Shown: positions 35,393 to 43,400 of the stretch, piece by piece
Numbering within the stretch: the stretch's first letter is position 1
Layout of the letters: every line of letters begins with the position of its first letter
From: Cupriavidus pampae
GTDB taxonomy: Bacteria; Pseudomonadota; Gammaproteobacteria; Burkholderiales; Burkholderiaceae
DNA: 64,000 bases
Assembly (NCBI RefSeq): GCF_914271485.1
Contig: NZ_CAJZAG010000002.1
Coordinates: 1-64,000 of the forward strand
Reading direction: 5' to 3'
The notes under the pieces: model-generated
What the model was told of the DNA's origin: nothing
The model's input: only the letters and a program-made list of their open reading frames with translations
The model's database searches: none
Translations under genes and position numbers: made by a program

Positions 35393-36244
35393 ATGAGCTT
35401 TGCCGCCATGCTCGTTCACGTAGACGAGGCGGAGGGAACGTCAGCCCGCCTGATTCAGGCCGTGGCGCTCGCAGAGGGCTTTCATGCCGCGCTGATCGGG
35501 TTGCTGTCTGTCGACGCGAACGATTCCGCCTGGGTGTACCGGCACGCGGACGGGCGGCGCGAACGGCAGGCGCCGGAGCGCAGCGTGGCGGAGGCCTGCG
35601 AGCAGGCGCGCCATTCGTTCGATACGGCGACCGAAACCGCGACGTTTCCGGTCGACTGGCGCGTCGGTGAAGGCACGCCGGAAGAGGCCATGCTATGCGA
35701 GGGGCGCCTTGCCGATCTGCTGATCGTCGGGCAACCACGCGCCATTCGGGAAGATAGTGGGATGATGTTTCGCGCGCAGCGCCGCTTTGTTGCTTCGGTA
35801 ATCATCGGCGCGGGACGGCCCGTGCTGGTCATGCCTCGCGATGCGAGCGTGAGCACGAATGGCACGCGCGTGGTGGTCGGCTGGAATGGTTCCCGGGAGT
35901 CCGCGCGCGCGCTTCACGATGCCTTGCCCTGGCTCGCCCGCGCGGAGTCGGTGGATATCGTGCAGGTGCTGCAAGCGCGCAGGCACCACCGGTTCGAGGC
36001 GTCTCCGGGCAGTTATGCGATGGCATGGCTGTCAAGACACGGCATTCACGCCTCTCTGACGGAGCTCGTCGCGGAGGCGTCTGCGGAGGTCGGAGCGTTG
36101 CTCCTCAACTTCGCGCATCGCCGCGGCGCGGACCTGATTGTCTGTGGCGCATACGGGCAGGGGCGACTCCGGGAGGACATCCTGGGTGGCGTCACCGATA
36201 CGCTCCTCCGCCATACGCAAGTCGCCACGTTGCTGGCGCACTGA
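35393..36244 (+). CDS. Universal stress protein, tandem domain (USP 2 of 7)
   Basis: 283 residues from the ATG at 35393 (CGGAGG ribosome site). It has two UspA domains in tandem: the N-terminal one (about 1-145) is degenerate; the C-terminal one (about 148-283) starts TRVVVGWNGSRESARALHDALP and ends SGAYGQGRLREDILGG-like (CGAYGQGRLREDILGGVTDTLL). The same design recurs in USP 3, 4 and 6 of this locus. It is driven by the FNR-type promoter just upstream. Confidence 0.92.
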   Translation: MSFAAMLVHVDEAEGTSARLIQAVALAEGFHAALIGLLSVDANDSAWVYRHADGRRERQAPERSVAEACEQARHSFDTATETATFPVDWRVGEGTPEEAMLCEGRLADLLIVGQPRAIREDSGMMFRAQRRFVASVIIGAGRPVLVMPRDASVSTNGTRVVVGWNGSRESARALHDALPWLARAESVDIVQVLQARRHHRFEASPGSYAMAWLSRHGIHASLTELVAEASAEVGALLLNFAHRRGADLIVCGAYGQGRLREDILGGVTDTLLRHTQVATLLAH

Positions 36245-36268
36245 GCACGCACCGCGGCCATTCGCGCG

Positions 36269-37078
36269 TCAGTGCGACATCAGCAAGGGGACGCTGGCGT
36301 GTTGCAGAAGACTGCGCGTCGTGCCCCCGAACATCAGCTCCCGAACGCGCGCGTGACCGTAGCAACCTGCAATCAGCATGCCCGCCGTCGACGCGCGCAC
36401 CGCGCGGAGCAAGGCCTCGGCGGGATCGCTCTCGGGCGCGAGGCGATACGGCGAGGCTTCGATGCCATGGCAGCGGAGGTAGTGGAACAAGTCCGCCATG
36501 CCCGACATGTCATCGGTCGCCGCGACTGTCACCTGCGACGCGCGCGCGAGCAAGGGCAGCGAGTCCGCGACTGCCCGAGCGGCCTCAGTGCTGTCGTTCC
36601 AGGCGATCATGGCATGGCCGCCTGTCAGCGTGGTGGCAGAGGGAGGCATCACGATGGCGGGCCTGCCGCAGTTCAGCAGGATCGTTTCGACGACATCGGC
36701 GACGATGGGCGGCACGCCTGTCCATGGGGCACGCTGCGCAAGCAGCAACACATCCGCCATGCAGCCCTGTCGGGACAGGGCGCGCACCGGATCGTCCTCG
36801 ATCATCTCGTGCGACCAGCTTACGGCGTGTCCCGTCTCCGCCACCATGTCGCGCATCAACGTCGCATGCACGTGGGCGTGCGCCCGCCGGCGTTCCAGCG
36901 TCAGTAAGTCGCACCGCGCGGGATCCTCGATACCGCGCACGCGGCCGAGCGAGATGCCGGTCGTCGTGATGCCGGTCAGATGCGCGCCGAACGTAAACGC
37001 CAGCAGCGCCGCGACACGCAGGCGGTCTCGGCAACCCGGGTCTCCGTCGACTTCGACAACAATGGATTTGTAGTCCAT
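36269..37078 (-). CDS. Universal stress protein, tandem domain (USP 3 of 7)
   Basis: A 269-residue tandem UspA protein. The N-terminal half begins MDYKSIVVEVDGDPGCRDRL; the C-terminal half has HAMIAWNDSTEAARAVADSLP and ends with GCYGHARVRELMFGGTTRSLL. It follows USP 4 on the same strand with a 60-bp gap holding a GC-rich dyad (CCGGGGCCCCGG), so readthrough from the USP 4 promoter is possible. It converges with USP 2, 24 bp apart. No own FNR-type box is seen. Confidence 0.9.
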   Translation of the reverse strand: MDYKSIVVEVDGDPGCRDRLRVAALLAFTFGAHLTGITTTGISLGRVRGIEDPARCDLLTLERRRAHAHVHATLMRDMVAETGHAVSWSHEMIEDDPVRALSRQGCMADVLLLAQRAPWTGVPPIVADVVETILLNCGRPAIVMPPSATTLTGGHAMIAWNDSTEAARAVADSLPLLARASQVTVAATDDMSGMADLFHYLRCHGIEASPYRLAPESDPAEALLRAVRASTAGMLIAGCYGHARVRELMFGGTTRSLLQHASVPLLMSH

Positions 37079-37138
37079 GGCCGGTCTCCCTCCTTTTGTT
37101 GCTTCGTGAGCAGTGCTCAGGCCCCGGGGCCCCGGCGC

Positions 37139-37924
37139 CTAGTGCGAAAACAAGACCGGCAATGTCATCGATCGCAACAGCGTCCGGGTGACGCCTCCAA
37201 ATACGGCTTCGCGATGCGGCCCATGCCCGTAGGCGCCACTCACGATGAGGTCCGCACCCGCGTCCGCGGCGTAAGACAAGATCGCCTCGCCCGCATCGTC
37301 ATTCGCACCCAGCGCGCGCGTGACCGATCGAGCGGCCACGCCATGGCGCGCCAGCCAAGGCAGCGTGTCCTGCACCGGCACACGGACTGATGACTGCGAA
37401 GACCGGCCCTCGCCGAATTCCACGAGCAGGACCGATGCCGCGCGACGCAGAAGCGGAAGCGCATCCCGCAACGCGCGCGTCGATTCCCGGCTACCGTTCC
37501 AGGCGACGAGAACGTGATCGCCAGGTCGATGACGAATCCATCCGTGCTCGGGGATGACCAGCACGGGCCTACCCACGCGCAGCAGGCAGCTGCCTAGATG
37601 ATGCATGCGATCGCCCGCAGTCAACCCCCAGCCGGCCTGGCCCACGATGACGATATCGCCGGCACGCGCCTCGCGTGGGAAATTCCTGCCAACGTCGTCA
37701 TGGGTTGAGCGCCAGAGTCCGTCGATCGGCGCGTCGTCGATCGCGCCAAGGAAGGCGCGTCGAATGACATCCGATCCGGCCGACGGGTCGTCCGGCGACG
37801 CGACATCGATATGCAGGGCCAGAAGCGATGCGCGGAACGCCGCAGCCAGCGAAACGGCGACGGCAATGAGCTGGTGGCTGCGGCGGCTGTCGTCGAGACA
37901 GACGACCAGGCTGGCGATGTCCAT
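37139..37924 (-). CDS. Universal stress protein, tandem domain (USP 4 of 7)
   Basis: 261 residues from the ATG at 37924 (MDIASLVVCLDDS), chosen over a much longer frame because the extension is antisense to the alcohol dehydrogenase gene and the ATG has an AAGG ribosome site. Tandem UspA domains: the second starts DHVLVAWNGSRESTRALRDALP and ends SGAYGHGPHREAVFGGVTRTLL. An FNR-type box with a correctly spaced -10 lies upstream on the minus strand. Confidence 0.9.
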   Translation of the reverse strand: MDIASLVVCLDDSRRSHQLIAVAVSLAAAFRASLLALHIDVASPDDPSAGSDVIRRAFLGAIDDAPIDGLWRSTHDDVGRNFPREARAGDIVIVGQAGWGLTAGDRMHHLGSCLLRVGRPVLVIPEHGWIRHRPGDHVLVAWNGSRESTRALRDALPLLRRAASVLLVEFGEGRSSQSSVRVPVQDTLPWLARHGVAARSVTRALGANDDAGEAILSYAADAGADLIVSGAYGHGPHREAVFGGVTRTLLRSMTLPVLFSH

Positions 37925-37952
37925 GTCTGCCTTGGTGCGGGAAGGTGATTTG

Positions 37953-37993
37953 ACTTTATGATGCCGGCCTTCATGCATATTGAGGCAGGTCAA
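37953..37993 (-). promoter_or_regulatory. FNR-type box with -10 element, promoter of USP 4
   Basis: TTGAGGCAGGTCAA at 37980-37993 has both TTGA and TCAA half-sites. On the minus strand TAAAGT (37958-37953) follows after exactly 21 bp. On the plus strand the equivalent position reads TGGACG, so activation toward the alcohol dehydrogenase is not supported by the same geometry, although a shared site is possible. Confidence 0.75.
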
Positions 37994-38081
37994 GGGTTTG
38001 GAGGTTTGCATCCTTGGACGCGTTGACGCGCCCGATTCCCGGTGGGATAACAACGCGTATGCCCCGGGGCAGGAGCACGAC

Positions 38082-39116
38082 ATGGCATCTTCCAGCGAAC
38101 ATCCAAGGACAATGCAGGCAGCGGTATTCGACGGCCCCGATCCGTGCCTGTCGCTGCGACGGATGCCGATTCCCGAGCCTGGCCGCGGTGAGGTGCGGAT
38201 TGCGGTCGCCGCATGCGGCGTCTGTCGTACAGATCTGCACGTCATTGACGGGGAACTGCCCTCACCGAAACCGGCACTCATTCCCGGACACGAAATCATC
38301 GGGTACGTGGATGCGCTGGGGGCCGGTGTCAGGGACTTGCGCCCAGGGATGCGGGTCGGCGTACCCTGGCTCGGTCACACCTGTGGCCACTGCCGGTATT
38401 GCCTTGATGGGCACGAGAATCTGTGCGATGCGGCCGCCTTTCACGGCTATACGAGGGACGGCGGCTACGCGGAGTATGTGGTGGCGGAGAGCGCGTACTG
38501 CTTCAGTATTCCGGATGCCTATGACGACGTGGAGGCAGCACCCCTCATGTGCGCGGGACTGATCGGCTATCGGTCGCTCAGGATGGCGGGGGCGGCGAGG
38601 CGCGTGGGCATCTATGGCTTCGGTGCCGCCGCCCACATCGTCACGCAGATTGCCGTGGCGGAAGGGCGTCGCGTGTTCGCGTTCTCGAGCGCCGGCGATG
38701 ACCAAGCCCGGCAGCTGGCGCGAGACGTCGGCGCCGAATGGGCGGGGAGCAGCGATGATCCCGCGCCGGAGCGCTTCGACGCTGCGCTGATCTTTGCGCC
38801 TGCGGGCTATCTGGTCCCGCGCGCGCTCGAGTCCGTGGACAAGGGCGGCATCGTGATCTGCGGCGGGATCCATATGAGTGACATCCCGGCGTTTCCCTAC
38901 CGGCTACTCTGGGAGGAGCGACGCCTCGTGTCCGTGGCCAACCTGACGCGGGCGGACGGAATCGGGCTGATGCGCGCGGCAACGAAGACGCGCCTGCTTG
39001 TCCACGCCGTCTCCTACCCGCTCCCGGACGCCAACGTGGCGCTTGCGGACCTCCGCGCCGGTCGCATAGCCGGCGCCGCAGTCCTGCGCGTCAGCGGCGA
39101 CGGACGGTCAGCCTGA
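38082..39116 (+). CDS. Zinc-dependent alcohol dehydrogenase
   Basis: 344 residues from the ATG at 38082 (CAGGAG ribosome site); the frame is open further upstream without support. It is a medium-chain dehydrogenase with the catalytic zinc region GVCRTDLHVIDGELP and GHE, the structural zinc cysteines in CGHCRYCLDGHENLC, and a nucleotide fold IYGFGAAAHIVTQIA where the usual G-x-G-x-x-G is altered to G-F-G-A-A-A. It probably interconverts alcohols and aldehydes with NAD(P)H, recycling reducing power under low oxygen. It is divergent from USP 4. Confidence 0.9.
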   Translation: MASSSEHPRTMQAAVFDGPDPCLSLRRMPIPEPGRGEVRIAVAACGVCRTDLHVIDGELPSPKPALIPGHEIIGYVDALGAGVRDLRPGMRVGVPWLGHTCGHCRYCLDGHENLCDAAAFHGYTRDGGYAEYVVAESAYCFSIPDAYDDVEAAPLMCAGLIGYRSLRMAGAARRVGIYGFGAAAHIVTQIAVAEGRRVFAFSSAGDDQARQLARDVGAEWAGSSDDPAPERFDAALIFAPAGYLVPRALESVDKGGIVICGGIHMSDIPAFPYRLLWEERRLVSVANLTRADGIGLMRAATKTRLLVHAVSYPLPDANVALADLRAGRIAGAAVLRVSGDGRSA

Positions 39117-39152
39117 GCATCCACGCCGCGCCCGTGACGCGTTCTCGGCATG

Positions 39153-39176
39153 ATGTGTCAGGTTCTTCTGACACAT
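39153..39176. repeat. Inverted repeat between alcohol dehydrogenase and fnr genes
   Basis: ATGTGTCAG (39153-39161) and CTGACACAT (39168-39176) form a 9-bp dyad with a 6-nt centre, about 140 bp before the FNR start. There is no U-tract. It may terminate the upstream transcript weakly or serve as an operator. Confidence 0.5.
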
Positions 39177-39317
39177 CCCTTCCCTCTGCCCGACGCGGGG
39201 CTCAGCAAAGCCTGATTTCAAACCCAGCCTCCCCGCACCATACTTCCCGCATGGTTGACACGCGCGCGGCGCCGGGAGCCATGGCAACACATGGCCCTTG
39301 ATAAGAAGGGGTAGGAA

Positions 39318-40040
39318 ATGCTTCAGGAATGCGAGGTACACGTACGCGAACAAGTATCGAAGGCGCACTGCTCGTGCTGCGGGCTACGGACCCTATGTAT
39401 GGCAAGTTGTCTCGACGACGATCATGTGGGACGCTTGGAGGCCGTCGTGAGCCACTGGCGGATGGTTCATCGCGGCGAGAGGCTGTTTCGGGCCGGCGAT
39501 CATTTCCGGAGTCTTTACGCTCTGCGATCCGGTAGCGTCAAGACTGTCACCAGCGATACCTGCGGCGGTGAGCATGTGACGGGCTTCTTCATGGCCGGCG
39601 AAACGCTCGGTCTGGGGGCGATCAGCACTGACGCATACGACTGCGATGCGATTGCGCTTGAGGACAGTTCGGTCTGCGTGATTCCATTCGGGCCGATGGA
39701 GGCTTTGTGCCGGGAGCTCAAGCCGTTGCAGCATCAGTTCCATCGCCTGCTCAGTACCGAGATCGTCAGGGAATCGCGACAGATGACGCTGCTCTCCGGC
39801 ATGTCCGCGGAGCGGCGCGTCGCCGCCTTCCTCGTGGACCTCTCACGACGCCTGCAACAACGCGGCTATTCGCCGCGCAGTCTTACGTTGCGCATGACAC
39901 GCGAGGAGATCGGCAACTACCTTGGCATCAAGCTGGAAACGGTCAGCCGCGCATTCTCGCGATTCCAGCGGGAGGGGTTGCTCCACGTCGACGGCAAACA
40001 CGTGGAATTGTTCGACGTGGAGGCATTGGCGCTCGTGTAG
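39318..40040 (+). CDS. fnr: FNR-type oxygen-sensing transcriptional regulator
   Basis: A 240-residue Crp/Fnr protein. Cys18, Cys21 and Cys27 (C-x2-C-x5-C) plus Cys120 (SSVCVIPF) match the four ligands of the oxygen-labile [4Fe-4S] cluster of E. coli FNR. A cNMP-binding-like domain spans about 40-150. The C-terminal helix-turn-helix reads MTREEIGNYLGIKLETVSRAFSRFQ, with the E-x-x-S-R contacts that read TTGA half-sites. It is therefore the natural activator of the TTGA-N6-TCAA promoters around it. No such box is found in its own upstream region. AAGGGG precedes the ATG. Confidence 0.93.
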   Translation: MLQECEVHVREQVSKAHCSCCGLRTLCMASCLDDDHVGRLEAVVSHWRMVHRGERLFRAGDHFRSLYALRSGSVKTVTSDTCGGEHVTGFFMAGETLGLGAISTDAYDCDAIALEDSSVCVIPFGPMEALCRELKPLQHQFHRLLSTEIVRESRQMTLLSGMSAERRVAAFLVDLSRRLQQRGYSPRSLTLRMTREEIGNYLGIKLETVSRAFSRFQREGLLHVDGKHVELFDVEALALV

Positions 40041-40045
40041 CCGGC

Positions 40046-40468
40046 CTAATGGATCTCGATCCTGCGCTGCGGTGTCGCCTGCGACTTCGGCAGTGACAAC
40101 CGCAGTACGCCGTCCTGATAATGGGCTTCCACCCGTGCTTCATCGATCGGTGTCGCCAGCGTGAAGGCGCGCTGCATGGTGCCGCTATAGCGCTCGCGGC
40201 GAATCACGCGTTCGCCTTGCTTCTCTTCGGACGCTTTTTCGACCTTGGCCGAGATCAGAACCGTGCCGCGTTCGACGGAGACATGAAGGTCCTCCTTTTT
40301 CGCGCCGGGAATCTCCGCGACCACGGTGTAATCCTTGTCGGACTCCGTCACATCGACCTTGAAGGCAAGCCCGGCGTCGGTGCTGCTACCGAACGCTCGC
40401 ATCATGCCATGCAGCATGTCTCCGATCGGCTCGATCGAAAATGGGTCGTACAGTCGGATATTGCTCAT
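40046..40468 (-). CDS. Small heat shock protein, Hsp20/alpha-crystallin family
   Basis: 140 residues from the ATG at 40468 (GAGGAG ribosome site), beginning MSNIRLYDPFSIEPI. The alpha-crystallin domain (about 40-130) contains VVAEIPGAKKEDLHVSVERGTVLISA and ends with DGVLRLSLPK, and the C-terminal tail RRIEIH supplies an I-x-I-type motif. It is an ATP-independent holdase chaperone. It is convergent with fnr, with 5 bp between the stop codons, and divergent from the acyl-CoA synthetase gene across an FNR-type box. Confidence 0.93.
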   Translation of the reverse strand: MSNIRLYDPFSIEPIGDMLHGMMRAFGSSTDAGLAFKVDVTESDKDYTVVAEIPGAKKEDLHVSVERGTVLISAKVEKASEEKQGERVIRRERYSGTMQRAFTLATPIDEARVEAHYQDGVLRLSLPKSQATPQRRIEIH

Positions 40469-40543
40469 AGGAAGCTCCTCGGTCAAATGGGACAGCCGGA
40501 TGCCGCCCGTCGTTTCATAGTGGCAGGCATCCGTCACCGGGTA

Positions 40544-40584
40544 TTGCGCTGGATCAATGATGCGCGACGCGGGCTTTCTATGCT
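40544..40584 (+). promoter_or_regulatory. FNR-type box with -10 element, promoter of acyl-CoA synthetase operon
   Basis: TTGCGCTGGATCAA at 40544-40557 keeps TTG and TCAA with one change in the first half-site. TATGCT follows at 40579-40584 after exactly 21 bp. The ATG of the synthetase gene is 36 bp further on. Confidence 0.7.
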
Positions 40585-40620
40585 GGATGCTATACACCGC
40601 GTCTCCTCTCGAGCTCGCCC

Positions 40621-43299
40621 ATGACCATCCGCAATCTCGCGTATCTCTTCCAGCCAGCCTCCATTGCTGTCATCGGCGCGAGCGATCGTCCGGGGCGGGT
40701 GGGGACGACTGTCTGGAACAACCTGCGGCGCGGCGGCTTTGCGGGTGCACTCCATGCCGTCAACCCCCGCCTCGATCGTCTCGACGGCATGCCCTGTCAT
40801 GCTCGCGTCGGGCAGCTTCCGGCCTGTCCGGAGCTGGCCGTCATCTGCACACCGCCTGCGACCGTTCCACGGCTGATTGCCGAGTTGCGCGAGCACGGAT
40901 GCAAGGCAGCGGCCGTGTTGACAGCCGGACTGGATGCGGCGGCCCGGCAGGCTATGCTCGACGCGGCGAAGCCTGGGTTGCTGCGCGTGCTCGGCCCCAA
41001 TTGCCTGGGCCTGATGATGCCGTGGATTGGCTTGAATGCAAGCTTCGCCCACACGCAGGCATTGACGGGAAGACTGGCATTCGTGTCGCAGTCCGGCGCG
41101 TTGTTTACCGCCGTGGTCGATTGGGCTAATGCGCACGGTATCGGTTTTTCCCATTTCGTCTCGCTCGGGGAGAGCGCCGATGTGGACGTGGGCGACGTCA
41201 TCGACTACCTCGCCGCCGACGCCGACACATCGGCCATCCTGCTGTACATCGAAGCAGTGCGCGCGGGCCGCAAATTCATGTCTGCGGCCCGCGCTGCCGC
41301 CCGCAACAAGCCCGTGATCGTGATCAAGGCCGGGCGCACTGAGGCATCGGCCCATGCCGCGGCGTCTCACACTGGCGCGCTGGCTGGCGCGGATGACGTC
41401 TATGACGCGGTGTTCCAGCGGGCTGGCATGCTGCGGGTCGAGAGCACGGAGGCACTGTTCGATGCCGTGGAGACCCTGGCGCGCGTCAGGCAGCCGTCCG
41501 GAGAGAAACTGGCGATCGTGACCAATGGGGGCGGTCCGGGTGTCATGGCTACCGACGCGCTCGTGCGCGCGGGCGGGCAGCTCGCCTTGCTTGCCGCCGA
41601 CACCGTGGCGCGACTGGATGCCGTGCTGCCGGCGACGTGGCCACGCGCCAATCCGATCGACATCATCGGCGACGCGCCGGTCCGGCGTTACGCGGACACG
41701 TTGCAAATCCTGCAGGACGCACCGGAGGTCGATGCCATCCTGATGCTGCATGCACCGACCGCTATCGTGGGCAGCGATTCGATCGCGGCCGCCGTAGTGG
41801 CCAGCGCGGCGGGACGTCATCCGGTCCTGATTTCCTGGCTCGGCGCGGACGCCGTACGCGAGGCGCGCCGCATGTGCCGCGATGCCGATGTGCCGGAATA
41901 CGACACGCCCGAGCAGGCCGTGCGTGGGTTTCTTCAAGTCGTCACGCAGGCACGTTATCGCCGGTTGCTGATGCAGACGCCGCCCGCCGCCCCCGAGCTC
42001 GCACCCGGCCGGGTGGCCGCCAGGGGATGGATTGCCGAGGCGGTGGCGGCGGGACACCGGCAACTGCCCGCCGATATCGCGGCGCGCGTGCTCGAGGCCT
42101 ACGGAATCCCGGTGGCCACGACGCGGATCGCGCGCGACGAGCGCGAAGCGGCGATGGTTGCGGGTGCAATCGGCTTTCCTGTGGCGTTGAAGATCGCGTC
42201 GCCCGATATCTCGCACAAGTCGGATGTGGGCGGCGTCGCGCTGGGGCTGGGATCGGCCGAGCAGGTAAGAGAAGCGGCGTTCACCATGCGCGCGACGGTG
42301 TCGCGGCTGGCGCCGGCCGCGCGTATCGATGGCTTCGCCGTTCAGAGAATGGCACACAGCGCGCATGCCGCCTTCGAACTGATCGTCGGGATCGCGTCGG
42401 ATCCGGTGTTCGGGCCGATTGTGCTGTTCGGCCAGGGCGGCACGGCGGTCGAACGGATTGCGGACCGCGCCGTCGCGCTGCCGCCACTCAATCGGCTGCT
42501 TGCCGCCGACCTCGTCTCGCGTACCCGGATCGCGCGTTTGCTGCCCGGCTACCGCGACGTCCCAGGCATCGATGGCACCGCGCTCGAAGACGTGCTGATG
42601 GCCGTCTCGCGCATCGCGTGCGAGCTGGATGGCATTGCGGAGCTCGACATCAACCCGCTCGTGGCGAGCGCCGGTGGTGTGATGGCACTCGATGCCCGCA
42701 TCGTGATCCGGCCTGCAGGAGGTGATGCGAGCGCACGGCTCGCGATCCTGCCATACCCGGCGCACCTGGCGCGCGACTTGACGTGGCAGGGGGAAGCGCT
42801 GCGACTACGGCCCGTCCGACCGGACGACGAGAATGGCTATCGCGCGTTCCTCGAAGCGCTCAGTCCTGAGGACATGCACGCGCGATACTTCTGCATGTTG
42901 CGCAACCCTGCCCACAGCCAGCTGGCGCGGATGACCCAGATCGACTATGCGCGCGAGATGTGCTTCGTTGTCGAGCGTCCAGCAAGAGAGGGCAGGCCAG
43001 CCGAACTGCTGGGCGAGTGCCGGGCGATGGCCGACCCGGACAACGAGCGCGCGGAGTTCGCGATGTGCGTGCGCACGGACTGCAAGGGCGGGGGGCTCGG
43101 CAGACTCCTGCTGAATGCGATCATTGCCTACAGTCGGGCGCACGGTACGGGAGCCCTCCACGGTATGACCCACCGCGGGAACGAGGCGATGCTGGCGCTG
43201 GCCCGCTCCCTCGGCTTCGATACCACACCCGATGCGGACGTGACACGTCTGCTGCTCCGGCTGCGGCCGGCAAACTTCCCCGAGGAAGGTACCGCATGA
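40621..43299 (+). CDS. ADP-forming acyl-CoA synthetase fused to GNAT acetyltransferase (PatZ-like)
   Basis: An 892-residue multidomain protein: CoA-binding Rossmann domain (about 8-105), succinyl-CoA ligase-like domain (about 150-290), ATP-grasp domain (about 475-695, VALKIASPDISHKSDVGGVALG) and C-terminal GNAT domain (about 725-880, DCKGGGLGRLLL). This is the layout of the protein lysine acetyltransferase Pat/PatZ. Here the phospho-histidine position of active ADP-forming synthetases is kept (His250 in AASHTGALAG), so it may make ATP from acyl-CoA, acetylate proteins, or both. It is led by an FNR-type promoter and overlaps the following stub by ATGA. Confidence 0.9.
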   Translation: MTIRNLAYLFQPASIAVIGASDRPGRVGTTVWNNLRRGGFAGALHAVNPRLDRLDGMPCHARVGQLPACPELAVICTPPATVPRLIAELREHGCKAAAVLTAGLDAAARQAMLDAAKPGLLRVLGPNCLGLMMPWIGLNASFAHTQALTGRLAFVSQSGALFTAVVDWANAHGIGFSHFVSLGESADVDVGDVIDYLAADADTSAILLYIEAVRAGRKFMSAARAAARNKPVIVIKAGRTEASAHAAASHTGALAGADDVYDAVFQRAGMLRVESTEALFDAVETLARVRQPSGEKLAIVTNGGGPGVMATDALVRAGGQLALLAADTVARLDAVLPATWPRANPIDIIGDAPVRRYADTLQILQDAPEVDAILMLHAPTAIVGSDSIAAAVVASAAGRHPVLISWLGADAVREARRMCRDADVPEYDTPEQAVRGFLQVVTQARYRRLLMQTPPAAPELAPGRVAARGWIAEAVAAGHRQLPADIAARVLEAYGIPVATTRIARDEREAAMVAGAIGFPVALKIASPDISHKSDVGGVALGLGSAEQVREAAFTMRATVSRLAPAARIDGFAVQRMAHSAHAAFELIVGIASDPVFGPIVLFGQGGTAVERIADRAVALPPLNRLLAADLVSRTRIARLLPGYRDVPGIDGTALEDVLMAVSRIACELDGIAELDINPLVASAGGVMALDARIVIRPAGGDASARLAILPYPAHLARDLTWQGEALRLRPVRPDDENGYRAFLEALSPEDMHARYFCMLRNPAHSQLARMTQIDYAREMCFVVERPAREGRPAELLGECRAMADPDNERAEFAMCVRTDCKGGGLGRLLLNAIIAYSRAHGTGALHGMTHRGNEAMLALARSLGFDTTPDADVTRLLLRLRPANFPEEGTA

Positions 43300-43400
43300 A
43301 TCCGGAACGTTTTGCCCTGATCTCCTACCTCTGTTCCGATGATGGCGCGCTCGTGACTGGCGCGAATCTGGCCATCAACGGTGGGCAGCACATTCAATGA
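43296..43400 (+). pseudogene. phaB: C-terminal stub of a PhaB-like acetoacetyl-CoA reductase
   Basis: A 34-residue frame whose sequence (ALISYLCSDDGALVTGANLAINGGQHIQ region) is the C-terminal end of a short-chain dehydrogenase of the acetoacetyl-CoA reductase type, where LCSD-x-x-x-VTGA-x-x-x-INGGQ is characteristic. The other 210 or so residues are missing. It is bounded by ATGA overlaps with both the synthetase and the PHA synthase genes, so it still forms a translational bridge between them. Presumably an internal deletion fused it here. Confidence 0.75.

Noticed and set aside
38011..38020. FNR activation of the alcohol dehydrogenase from the 37980 box
   Set aside because: The position 21 bp after the box on the plus strand reads TGGACG, not TAnnnT; only the minus-strand gene fits the common geometry.
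40534..42765. Very long open frame antisense to the acyl-CoA synthetase gene (over 700 codons)
   Set aside because: Composition is Arg/His/Gln-rich with no domain; it arises from the GC-rich codon pattern of the real plus-strand gene.
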